A stretch of DNA of 64,000 bases from positions 6,014,001-6,078,000 of the forward strand of contig NZ_CP108053.1 in assembly GCF_036173105.1 (NCBI RefSeq). Direction: 5' to 3'. The notes beneath the pieces were generated by a model that searched no databases, was not told where the DNA came from, and saw only the letters and a program-made list of their open reading frames with translations. This document shows positions 25,988 through 32,550 of this stretch, piece after piece; position 1 is the first letter of the stretch; each line of letters starts with the position of its first letter. Source of the stretch: Streptomyces sp. NBC_00287. GTDB taxonomy: Bacteria > Actinomycetota > Actinomycetes > Streptomycetales > Streptomycetaceae. The translations under genes were made by a program, and so were the position numbers.

Positions 25988-26160
25988 TCAGCCGTCCTCG
26001 TCGAGGTCCTTGCGCAGGTCCTCGGCGAGACGTTCTCCGATTCCGACATCGAGCTGGTAGTCGATCTCGGCCTGTAGCGCCCAGCGCCGTGCGTGTACCT
26101 CGGACCGGCGGGCCTGTGCCTCTTTGATCCGGGCCAGGGCGGCGTGATGGCGATGGCGGG
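25988..26160 (-). pseudogene. Helical C-terminal gene fragment
   Basis: The minus-strand frame ending at 25988-25990 reads HHAALARIKEAQARRSEVHARRW, then ALQAEIDYQLDVGIGERL and AEDLRKDLDEDG. This is a regular, charged, helical sequence with normal codon use. Upstream of about 26160 the frame turns into Pro/Arg-rich noise and no start is credible. It looks like the surviving end of a gene whose front was lost. The family is not recognised. Confidence 0.5.
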
Positions 26161-26184
26161 GACGCTCTGGTGACGGGCGGCGCG

Positions 26185-26290
26185 ACAACGCCCATGCGCG
26201 ACTGGCCTGACCTGTTGGCCGTACGCCCGGAGGTGGCGGCCAGGCATCCCCAACTGTCCACGCCGCTCGCGCGGTTCTCACCCGGTGAGG
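26185..26290 (+). pseudogene. Relic of an immunity-protein paralogue
   Basis: The plus-strand frame reads RDWPDLLAVRPEVAARHPQLS. This parallels HPDFFGVRPEVVARHPQLAD near the C-terminus of the immunity-like protein encoded at 23460-24050. It has no start and no full-length upstream sequence, and runs into unrelated codons. The match shows that a second copy of that immunity family was once present next to the toxin-antitoxin genes. Confidence 0.7.
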
Positions 26291-26301
26291 AGGTGGGAGT
26301 G

Positions 26302-26718
26302 TCACACGCCCACGGTGCGGACCCGGTCCCCGCACAGCTTGTTCATGTCGTCGACGTCGGAGGTGACGATGATGCGGGGACCCGAGTAGCTCAGAGCCGT
26401 CGCGGCCACGACCGCATCGATGGCGTACTTGTGTCCGTGCAGATTCGCGTTGCGCAACAGGTCAATGCTTCGCCAGGTGATCGCGTCAGTGACGGGCAGA
26501 ACTTCCAGGCGTGACACATGCCACCGCAGCCGGTCCATGCGGATCTTGGAATGCCAGGCCTCGATCACTGTGAGATTGCTCAGGGCCACGAGCGTGTCCT
26601 TGGCCTGAGCCATCCGAATGAGACCGGTGACATGCGCGTCGTTGTCCATGAACTTGCTCAGACCCTGACTGTCGAGCAGCAGAACGCCATGGCTCAACTG
26701 GCTTTGGGCGCGTGCCAT
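26302..26718 (-). CDS. PIN-domain toxin of a type II toxin-antitoxin pair
   Basis: This 138-residue PIN-fold ribonuclease candidate starts at an ATG at 26716-26718, overlapping the antitoxin end by 25 bases. Acidic active-site residues are in place: LLLDSQGLSKF, LTVIEAWH, YAIDAVVAATAL and IIVTSDVDDMN. Such toxins cleave RNA when not bound by antitoxin. The partial copy at 24589-24816 derives from it. It probably stabilises the island; the antitoxin gene upstream makes the pair complete. Confidence 0.87.
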   Translation of the reverse strand: MARAQSQLSHGVLLLDSQGLSKFMDNDAHVTGLIRMAQAKDTLVALSNLTVIEAWHSKIRMDRLRWHVSRLEVLPVTDAITWRSIDLLRNANLHGHKYAIDAVVAATALSYSGPRIIVTSDVDDMNKLCGDRVRTVGV

Positions 26719-27029
26719 TCGGGGCCGTCGCTCCCCTCGCGGTGAACGTCGGCACGCTCTGTCGCTGCCATCGACTCCGCCTCATGAAAAATCTCCGCCG
26801 CCCAGGCCTGGACGTCAGCGGACGGAGGACCGGTTTCGGCTTCCTTCGTCTGGAGCAACTCCTCCAGAAGATCACGCTGTATCTGTCGCTCGACGGCGGC
26901 GCTCACATACGCAGAGAAGCCTCGTGCGCCCACACGGGCCTTGACTGCCGCGATACGACCGGCAGGCATGGACACACTGACTTTCTGGGCCGGCCCGTCA
27001 TCCTTGCCGTACTGCTCCGCAGAGTCCAT
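26694..27029 (-). CDS. Ribbon-helix-helix antitoxin
   Basis: This 111-residue protein has an N-terminal ribbon-helix-helix pattern (VSVSMPAGRIAAVKARVGARGFSAYVSAAVERQI), the DNA-binding fold of CopG/VapB-type antitoxins. Its acidic C-terminus probably wraps the PIN toxin. It starts at the ATG at 27027-27029 and overlaps the toxin gene. An imperfect palindrome GCAAAAGCTTTCGC (27042-27055) stands just upstream and probably serves as the autoregulatory operator. A TACTCT hexamer six bases from the ATG suggests a nearly leaderless transcript. Confidence 0.83.
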   Translation of the reverse strand: MDSAEQYGKDDGPAQKVSVSMPAGRIAAVKARVGARGFSAYVSAAVERQIQRDLLEELLQTKEAETGPPSADVQAWAAEIFHEAESMAATERADVHREGSDGPEWHAPKAS

Positions 27030-27041
27030 GAGGCGAGAGTA

Positions 27042-27055
27042 GCAAAAGCTTTCGC
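27042..27055. promoter_or_regulatory. Putative antitoxin operator
   Basis: GCAAAAGCTTTCGC is an imperfect palindrome 13 bases upstream of the antitoxin start and adjacent to a candidate -10 (TACTCT on the minus strand, 27036-27041). Autorepression through such a site is usual for ribbon-helix-helix antitoxins. It is a prediction from position and symmetry. Confidence 0.5.
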
Positions 27056-27109
27056 AATTGTCGGCAATCCTGTATCGCTGCAGGTGAGAGTTGCCGAGCC
27101 CTTCGCCGG

Positions 27110-27366
27110 TCAGTTGCCAGCCGCGTCGTCCTCGGGGGTCTCGGAGGGCATCGCAATGACCCCTTGAACGATTCCCTCGGCCTGCAGGCCTCGATGGCGG
27201 ACTTGATCGTCCGGCGGCTGACCGTTCCACCGGTCTCTTGTTCCAGTTCGTGATGAGAGGGGATGCGTCGTCCAACGGGGATCTCGCCGCGTCGGATGCG
27301 CTCGCGCAGGGCGGACGCCAGCTGCACATACATCGGAGTGATGCTCTTCCGGTCGATCTCTATCAT
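27110..27366 (-). pseudogene. Short GntR-type regulator, frameshifted
   Basis: MIEIDRKSITPMYVQLASAL, RERIRRGEIPVGRRIPS and VSRRTIKSAIEA form a GntR winged helix. After the GAGGCC at about 27187 the frame is lost. Shifting by one base restores LQAEGIVQGVIAMPSETPEDDAAGN and a stop at 27110-27112, the normal end of the short (about 85-residue) GntR proteins common in streptomycete accessory DNA. One base is therefore missing, through mutation or sequencing error. CTAAG direct repeats upstream may be its operator. Confidence 0.75.
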
Positions 27367-27412
27367 GCCCTGGAGCGTAAAAGGCCAGCCCAGGGCAGCA
27401 TAGGGCGAGATA

Positions 27413-27444
27413 ACACGTGTATAGGCGTTCTAAGACGTACTAAG
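27413..27444. promoter_or_regulatory. Possible GntR operator region
   Basis: The palindrome ACACGTGT (27413-27420) is followed by CTAAG direct repeats at 27430-27434 and 27440-27444, one helical turn apart. The region lies between the GntR-type gene and the plus-strand small genes. It would suit binding by a GntR regulator but is not proven. Confidence 0.35.
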
Positions 27445-27649
27445 TTGGATTATTCACGCGCTGTTGCGCTGGATCCTGGGCGTGTGCGCGCCCGGCACAG
27501 GCAAGCGAAGGCAGGGAAGACGCCCTGCCGTACCGACACACGACGCCCTCCCCACCCATGCGGCGTCGTCCCGCCCTTTAGTCGCACACCTCCCCGCCCA
27601 CCGATCCCCCTACGGCCTCCCCGTGCCCCTCAAAGGCGAATCCACCGTC

Positions 27650-27808
27650 ATGGTCCGCCCGTACGTGGTCACGGCAGAGCAGGCCCATCGTGAACACCTG
27701 CATGAACGGGCGCGGCAGGCGCGGCGTCGTGCGGCGCTGGTCCTGGCGGCGGACTTCGGCGTGGACCTCGACTGCCATGTGATCGGCGCGGAAGGGGTGG
27801 TGGCGTGA
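27650..27808 (+). CDS. Small hypothetical protein (52 residues)
   Basis: The ATG at 27650 lies about 15 bases after AAAGGCGAA. The product MVRPYVVTAEQAHREHL continues with HERARQARRRAALVLAADFGVDLDCHVIGAEGVVA. The helical, Arg/Ala-rich first half and a compact hydrophobic end look like a real small protein. Codon positions are strongly GC3. It is followed closely by another small gene. Function unknown. Confidence 0.55.
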   Translation: MVRPYVVTAEQAHREHLHERARQARRRAALVLAADFGVDLDCHVIGAEGVVA

Positions 27809-27869
27809 CGGGGGCAGGGGGGGGCAGGGGGGCAGGGGGGCAGGGGGCAAGGAGGGGCCCCGACCCCCG

Positions 27870-28052
27870 GTGCGGATGTGTACGCGCTGCGAGGTGATGA
27901 CGCAGACGCCGGTCGTCGTCGCCGTGGTGCACCAGAACTCAGGTCCGGGCTTCGTCGTGTACGCCTGCCAGGCGTGCGCCGAGCATTACCCGCCCCAGCC
28001 GGACGCCCTGACCGTCCGGCCGCGTTTTCAGCGAGCCACGAACGAGGAGTGA
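27870..28052 (+). CDS. Small zinc-ribbon protein (60 residues)
   Basis: The start is the GTG at 27870 (an ATG at 27876 is also possible), downstream of AAGGAGGGG at 27849-27857. The protein has one CTRC pair near the N-terminus and one CQAC pair at about residues 32-35, spaced as in a two-knuckle zinc ribbon. An Arg/Glu tail follows. It may bind nucleic acid or a partner protein. It follows a G-rich run (27809-27850). Function unknown. Confidence 0.6.
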   Translation: MRMCTRCEVMTQTPVVVAVVHQNSGPGFVVYACQACAEHYPPQPDALTVRPRFQRATNEE

Positions 28053-28124
28053 GGAAAGCCGTTCGATGACGGAAGGGGGCCGGGCCTGACTTGCTCCGTC
28101 GTCGTCCGTTCCGTCGCGATCACA

Positions 28125-28547
28125 TCATGACGGGAGGGACGGCGTTCCCGCAGAGTCCGGCCGGTCATGGGCGTCCGACCCTCCGTCCGTGTCCACCTCG
28201 ACCAGCGCGCCGGACCGCACCCGCCACCCCTCCATAGCCCCGGCCTCCGCTTCCAGCACATGCCGGGCCCGAAGCCGTGGCAGCCCGAGCCGCCCCGGCT
28301 TCATGGTGCGTACGGAGATGACGCGCAGTCGGCGATCGAGATAGGCGACGTCGATGGGGATGCGCATGCCGAAGGTGTGAACGCTGTTGGCGGGGGAGAG
28401 CAGAAGAGCCCCCTCGACGAAGTCCCGCCCGAGCAGCCCCCGCCTGCGGGCACGAAGCGACGAGGCGATCTCCAGCGGCAAGGTGACGTCACCCGACTCG
28501 CCCCGCACGACCAACTTCCCTCGCCCGTCACGCCATTGTCTCCCCAT
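28125..28547 (-). CDS. DUF192 domain protein
   Basis: The 140-residue product starts at the ATG at 28545-28547, which has GGAG nine bases upstream; an earlier ATG at 28601 lacks a site. DUF192 features are visible: RRRGLLGRDFVEGALLL, NSVHTFGMRIPIDVAYLD and VLEAEAGAMEGW. The family forms small beta-rich proteins of unknown role found from bacteria to archaea. A streptomycete link to the neighbouring Tad-type genes has been noted for DUF192 proteins, but nothing here proves it. Confidence 0.82.
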   Translation of the reverse strand: MGRQWRDGRGKLVVRGESGDVTLPLEIASSLRARRRGLLGRDFVEGALLLSPANSVHTFGMRIPIDVAYLDRRLRVISVRTMKPGRLGLPRLRARHVLEAEAGAMEGWRVRSGALVEVDTDGGSDAHDRPDSAGTPSLPS

Positions 28548-28644
28548 GGCAAGTAACTCCCCGATCCGAGTAGCGCTACTCCTGACCGGAGGATGGGCCA
28601 CGCGGCGAGCACAAGCCGACTTACCGGGAGCTGATCCAGGTGAG

Positions 28645-28866
28645 GTATCTCCTTTGCTCGTTCATTAGCGGAACGGCCCGCTCGCGGCAGGGCGCGGCGA
28701 CCGGTCCGCGCCGTGTTACGCAACCGCTACCGCTCAATCGAGGCTGCAGCAGGCCAATTTGGCCACATATACCCCACCGAACGGCAAGCTTCACGCTGGT
28801 CTCGCTGCACCCCCATGGATAGCGTTGGTTCGCTCAAGAGAAGCCTCGCCCAACCGGGAGCCGACC
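28645..28866 (+). repeat. Duplicated 5' region of lipoprotein genes (copy 1)
   Basis: This segment parallels 30205-30423. Shared words include TCTCCTTTGC, CGCCGTGTTA, GCAACCG, GGATAGCGTTG and the strict CGCTCAAGAGAAGCCTCGCC just before each GTG start. The conservation covers more than the ribosome binding site. It probably contains the promoter and untranslated leader of both lipoprotein genes. Confidence 0.75.
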
Positions 28867-29526
28867 GTGAACCGCCGCCTCACCCTCCTCACAGCGATCA
28901 CGCTGACCGCCGCAGCGGCCCTGACGCTGTCCGCGTGCGGGAGCGACGACAGCTCCGAGGACACAAACAACGACAAGATGGCGGGCGCCGACGCGGGAAG
29001 CGAGACCTCGACCTCCCCGAGCCCGAGCGCAACGGCCTCTGCCGGTCGCCCGAAGATCACCTTCCCGTCTGACGCCAAGAACGTCTTCGAGTACGAGAAG
29101 ACAGGTGACGAGACGAAGGATGCGGCGCTGGCGGACAGCACACTGAGCGTCAACTCTGTTGATGAAGCGATCTTCGAAGGAAGCACGGGTACGAAGGCAC
29201 TTGGCTTCTACAACACCGGAAAGGCCTTGAGCGCGTATATCACCTATGTGCAGAAGTACGTCGACGATGGCGAGACGTGGGTTGGGGAGACCCGGTACTT
29301 CAACTACAAGGTGAACCTTTCTGGAGACAGCAAGGCCTACGTGACCTACTGCTCCGACGAGAGCAAGTCCTACATCAAGAACAGGAAGACCGGAAAGGTC
29401 GACAGGTCGCCGGCGACGGCGAACGCCTACGTTCTGTACAACGCCAGCGTCACAAAGAATGCCGACGGAGTCTGGCAGACCACCGACATCGTCTCGAACA
29501 GGGGGAACAAGGCGTGTCAGCCATAA
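28867..29526 (+). CDS. Lipoprotein, paralogue 1
   Basis: This 219-residue protein starts at the GTG at 28867 behind GGGAGCCGACC. A lipoprotein signal peptide ends in LSAC (about residue 21). A Ser/Thr/Pro/Ala linker and an extracellular domain with two cysteines (AYVTYCSDES and the C-terminal KACQP) follow. Tyr-rich strands and an N-terminal ERPs-like GRPKITFPSD are shared with the protein encoded at 30424-31083. They are equal in length and diverged by duplication. Possible roles are a surface receptor or immunity lipoprotein; I cannot assign one. Confidence 0.78.
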   Translation: MNRRLTLLTAITLTAAAALTLSACGSDDSSEDTNNDKMAGADAGSETSTSPSPSATASAGRPKITFPSDAKNVFEYEKTGDETKDAALADSTLSVNSVDEAIFEGSTGTKALGFYNTGKALSAYITYVQKYVDDGETWVGETRYFNYKVNLSGDSKAYVTYCSDESKSYIKNRKTGKVDRSPATANAYVLYNASVTKNADGVWQTTDIVSNRGNKACQP

Positions 29527-29701
29527 GGAGTTGCGCGAGATCCTGGGGGCTTAGCGTGTCCAGCTTCTTTCGCGCACCAGAGAGATCGCCACCGTCCTCG
29601 ACCGACTCGCGCTGCTGTGCCCAACCCCGACTGTCACCGAAGATCGAGGCCGGCGAGAACGCTGCTGCCTGGCGGAGTCTGGGCGAAGGGGCGTATGGGA
29701 G

Positions 29702-29707
29702 TTTCGT
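29702..29707 (+). promoter_or_regulatory. Weak translation signal before second immunity-like gene
   Basis: The 181 bases after the first lipoprotein gene (29527-29707) hold no convincing gene. Only GGGAG at 29698-29702 precedes the ATG at 29708. The frame upstream reads ELREILG and TREIATVLDRLALL, possibly a trace of an older gene. Confidence 0.3.
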
Positions 29708-30073
29708 ATGAGTGAGTATCACTACATCTTCATGCGACCCGGACTCCCGCGAGAACAGCTCATCCACGACGTCTCCACAGCCTGTGGCATCGAACTGAAG
29801 CCAACCCAGGCCGAGTTCGTCGACCGTGCGGGAAACATGGGGTATGCGGCGGTCGAGGTCGAGTTCAGCCACGAGTACGAGGACGACCACGGCATGCCGT
29901 TCGAGCGGTACGACTCCCTGCTCACCGTCAGGGACTTCGACATGAACCTGGGACGCCAGGAGGCGGCGGCCCGACGAATCTTCGAGAGCCTGTCCGCCCT
30001 CGGCCGCTACGACCTCATCCTCGTACGAGACCTCCAAGAGCTGCTCGCCTCGTCGGGCCCTCAGCCAGGATGA
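29708..30073 (+). CDS. Immunity-like small protein
   Basis: The 121-residue acidic protein starts MSEYHYIFMRPGLPREQL and has alternating strands and helices (YAAVEVEFSHEYEDDHG, YDSLLTVRDFDMNLG, AARRIFESLSALGRYDLILVRD). Size, charge and absence of a signal peptide fit a cytosolic immunity protein of a polymorphic toxin system. A 65-base copy of its 3' end lies at 24482-24546, so this family too has left a relic in the island. No adjacent toxin gene survives. The assignment is by inference. Confidence 0.6.
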   Translation: MSEYHYIFMRPGLPREQLIHDVSTACGIELKPTQAEFVDRAGNMGYAAVEVEFSHEYEDDHGMPFERYDSLLTVRDFDMNLGRQEAAARRIFESLSALGRYDLILVRDLQELLASSGPQPG

Positions 30074-30423
30074 AAAGGGTGCCGCTGCTCAGCATGGGTC
30101 GGCCTTGAACTGGGGCGCCGCGTCCCCCTGGCGCATCTGAGACACGTCCCCATGGGTCTCATGCATGGCTGCGCGCTTACTGAGGGCCTGTCCCCGCCGG
30201 CAGCATTTCTCCTTTGCATGTTCATAAATGGAATGGCCTGCTCATCGATGGGTCCGGCGAGCAGGCCGCCGTGTTATGCAACCGTTACGGGTCGATCCAA
30301 TCGGCGAGGGGCGATTTCGGCTTATACATCCCGCTAGTTGACAACCTTCACCCTGGTGTCGCCGCGTCAGGCTGGATAGCGTTGCTTCGCTCAAGAGAAG
30401 CCTCGCCTCACCGGGAGCCGACC
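30074..30423. other. Gene-free stretch with repeat end and duplicated leader
   Basis: The first 45 bases complete the 65-base repeat shared with 24482-24546. From about 30205 the sequence is the second copy of the lipoprotein 5' region. A TTGACA hexamer occurs at 30338-30343, but no -10 is well placed. No credible coding frame of its own is present. Confidence 0.5.
30205..30423 (+). repeat. Duplicated 5' region of lipoprotein genes (copy 2)
   Basis: This is the counterpart of 28645-28866. The last 60 bases (GGATAGCGTTG, then CGCTCAAGAGAAGCCTCGCC and GGGAGCCGACC before the GTG) are nearly identical in both copies. GCTTC and GAAGC within the block can pair around an eight-base loop. Confidence 0.75.
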
Positions 30424-31083
30424 GTGAACCGCCGCCCCACCTTCCTCGCAGCGATCACGCTGACCGCCGCAGCGGCCCTGACGCTGTCCGCGTGCGGGTC
30501 CGACGACAGCTCCGAGAACAAGGACAACGACAAGATCGCGGGCGCAGACACAGGGGGCGACAAATCGGCGTCTCCGAGCGCGTCAGCCTCGGCCTCCGCC
30601 GAGCGTCCGGATATCAAGCTGCCGTCGGACGTCACCTACGACTTCGAGTGGAAGAAGAGCGGCGACCCGGACAAGGACGCCGTACTCAACGACGCTGAAC
30701 AGCGCATCAAGGCGGTGGACATGGCCATCGCCGAGCAGGATGCGCTGCACGAGGCGTACCGCTTCTACTCCGAGGGAACCGCGGCGGCCGGGAGCCAGTC
30801 GTACATCCAGGAGTTCATCGACCACAAGGCCCGTACGACGGGAGTGACCCGTTACTACAACGAGAGCCTGACGATCAAGGACGATGGCACCGCTGCCCTC
30901 GTGTATTGCGAGGACCAGAGCAAGGCGTTCAACAAGTTCCTGGAGACGGGCAAGACCGATGTCACTCCGGTGACGGAGGACAGCTACGTCGTCTATGCGG
31001 GAACGCTACGCAAGAACAAGAACGGCGTATGGGTCACCGAGACCCTGAATTCGCAGAGGGGGAGTGCGAAGTGCCAGCCCTGA
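30424..31083 (+). CDS. Lipoprotein, paralogue 2
   Basis: This 219-residue protein starts at the GTG at 30424. The signal peptide is almost identical to that of paralogue 1 (AITLTAAAALTLSACGSDDSS). The extracellular domain has diverged strongly, although VYCEDQSKAF, YVVYAGTLRKNKNGVW and the final CQP line up. The conserved anchor and variable domain suggest selection for different partners. It overlaps the next gene by 13 bases, which links it to the secreted protein and WXG operon. Confidence 0.8.
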   Translation: MNRRPTFLAAITLTAAAALTLSACGSDDSSENKDNDKIAGADTGGDKSASPSASASASAERPDIKLPSDVTYDFEWKKSGDPDKDAVLNDAEQRIKAVDMAIAEQDALHEAYRFYSEGTAAAGSQSYIQEFIDHKARTTGVTRYYNESLTIKDDGTAALVYCEDQSKAFNKFLETGKTDVTPVTEDSYVVYAGTLRKNKNGVWVTETLNSQRGSAKCQP

Positions 31084-32096
31084 TCCGTAGACACCTGTTC
31101 CTTGCCTCAGGAGCCATGGCCCTGGTCCTGGCAGCGGCGGGCACCGCCCAGGCGGAGAAGGGCTTTGGTGGCGGCACGGACGGCCAGCCTGGACAAGGCG
31201 CCGGCGTAGACGGCGACACTGTCTCCGTAAGCGCCGGGGGTGTTGTCTTCGACCACTCGAAGAACGGCAGTGGCAACTCCACGGGCACGCTGACCTCGTC
31301 GACCAATTGGTCGCCTCCTCCTTGCTGGTACGCCCCGAAGTACACCCCTGAGCAGCTGCAGAAGTATCTGGAGCCGATCTGGGAGGCGGAGTCGACGGGG
31401 TATCAGTGGGACGCTGAGCAGCGGGAGAAGTACAACGCCAGCGACGAGGAGAAGGGCTTCAACAAAGACAAGTCCGGTAAGGGCTATTGGTGGGGCTCGT
31501 ACGTCGATGAGAGTTACCCTCCGGGCTGGGATTCCTGTGAGGCGGACTACTTCTGGGTGGACACCGGCGACGCTCCTCCCGCGGACATCGAGAACGCCGT
31601 AACCCCGGAGATCCTCGCCGAACTCGCTTACGCCGAGATCCGCGTGCCCGGCACCAAGGTGACTCTGGCTCCGGAGAACGCCACGAAGGTCAACCTCCCG
31701 ACCTGGACTTGGCTGGACGGTGCCGAGTTCAAGCCGGTCTCCGTCACCGCGTCCGTGCCGGTGCTGAACCTTGAGGCGACCGCGACGGCGGAACCGATCT
31801 CCCTGAAGATCGAGCCGGGTACAGGAGACGCCGTCACCTACCCGGCCTCCGGTGTCTGCGAGATCAACAATGGCCGTATCGGTGAGCCGTATGCCAAGGG
31901 CAAGGCCGACCAGACCCCGCCGTGCGGAGTGAAGTACCTCCGTTCCTCCGGCGACGGCACCTACCCCCTCCAGGCCACCATCACCTGGAAGATCGAGTGG
32001 ACCGGCAGCGGCGGAGCCGGCGGTGACCTCCCCGACGGCACCTTCGGCGCCACCCAGAACGTCGTCGTACAGGAGATCCAGGCCGTCAACCGCTGA
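31071..32096 (+). CDS. Secreted protein of unknown function
   Basis: This 341-residue protein starts at the GTG at 31071 (GGGGGAG upstream), overlapping the lipoprotein stop. The signal peptide ends near TAQA (about residue 28). The mature part begins Gly/Asp-rich, then has Trp/Tyr-rich segments (CWYAPKYTPEQLQKYL, YQWDAEQREKYN, GYWWGSYV) and a beta-rich second half ending in a WKIEWTGSGG strand. Four cysteines are present. No catalytic signature is recognised. A perfect hairpin terminator follows, separating it from the WXG operon. Confidence 0.78.
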   Translation: MPALIRRHLFLASGAMALVLAAAGTAQAEKGFGGGTDGQPGQGAGVDGDTVSVSAGGVVFDHSKNGSGNSTGTLTSSTNWSPPPCWYAPKYTPEQLQKYLEPIWEAESTGYQWDAEQREKYNASDEEKGFNKDKSGKGYWWGSYVDESYPPGWDSCEADYFWVDTGDAPPADIENAVTPEILAELAYAEIRVPGTKVTLAPENATKVNLPTWTWLDGAEFKPVSVTASVPVLNLEATATAEPISLKIEPGTGDAVTYPASGVCEINNGRIGEPYAKGKADQTPPCGVKYLRSSGDGTYPLQATITWKIEWTGSGGAGGDLPDGTFGATQNVVVQEIQAVNR

Positions 32097-32126
32097 CGAT
32101 CTCCAACCCCCTTCTCTCTGTCCGGT

Positions 32127-32155
32127 AAGTGCTCCCCCTAAAGAGGGGAGCACTT
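32127..32155. terminator. Hairpin terminator after secreted-protein gene
   Basis: AAGTGCTCCCC (32127-32137) pairs perfectly with GGGGAGCACTT (32145-32155) around a seven-base loop. It lies 31 bases after the stop codon and 75 bases before the next start. Confidence 0.85.
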
Positions 32156-32229
32156 CCGTACACGCCACGAATGGCGCGCCACGTCGTTCCTCCATGCGGT
32201 GCCTGACGTGCGGGGAGAGGGGACGAGGG

Positions 32230-32550
32230 ATGGCTGAACGGCTGGTCGTTGATGGTGACGAGCTCACTCGGTTCATGAGTTCGCTGAGGAAGTCGACCAG
32301 TTCACTCAACGGCGTTCGCAAGGCGCTGCTGGATTCGACGGTCACCGGTCTCGGCACGGACGATCTCGACTGCGCCTGCGAGGACTTCCAGGAGGACTGG
32401 AAGTACGGGGCCGAGGAGATCGGCAAGCAGACGGAGGACCTCGCCGAGATCATCGGCAAGAGCCGGGACAGCTACCTGGAGGTCGACAAGGCCCTTGAGG
32501 AGGCACTGAAGAAGGCTCGGTCGGGCAGCGGAAGCGGTGCCCGGAAGTGA
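32230..32550 (+). CDS. WXG100-like small helical protein
   Basis: This 106-residue, almost wholly helical protein has a Trp-containing turn (EDWKYGAEE, W-x-x-G rather than W-x-G) in the middle and a basic tail. Two helices around such a turn are the ESAT-6/WXG100 shape. It ends with a GTGA overlap into the next gene, so the two are probably made in fixed ratio and may form a heterodimer or chaperone-substrate pair. Confidence 0.72.
   Translation: MAERLVVDGDELTRFMSSLRKSTSSLNGVRKALLDSTVTGLGTDDLDCACEDFQEDWKYGAEEIGKQTEDLAEIIGKSRDSYLEVDKALEEALKKARSGSGSGARK

Noticed and set aside
21377-30073. Integrative element with attachment sites
   Set aside because: The region is accessory in nature but no integrase, tRNA or convincing direct-repeat boundary was seen, so it is described only as an island of decaying genes.
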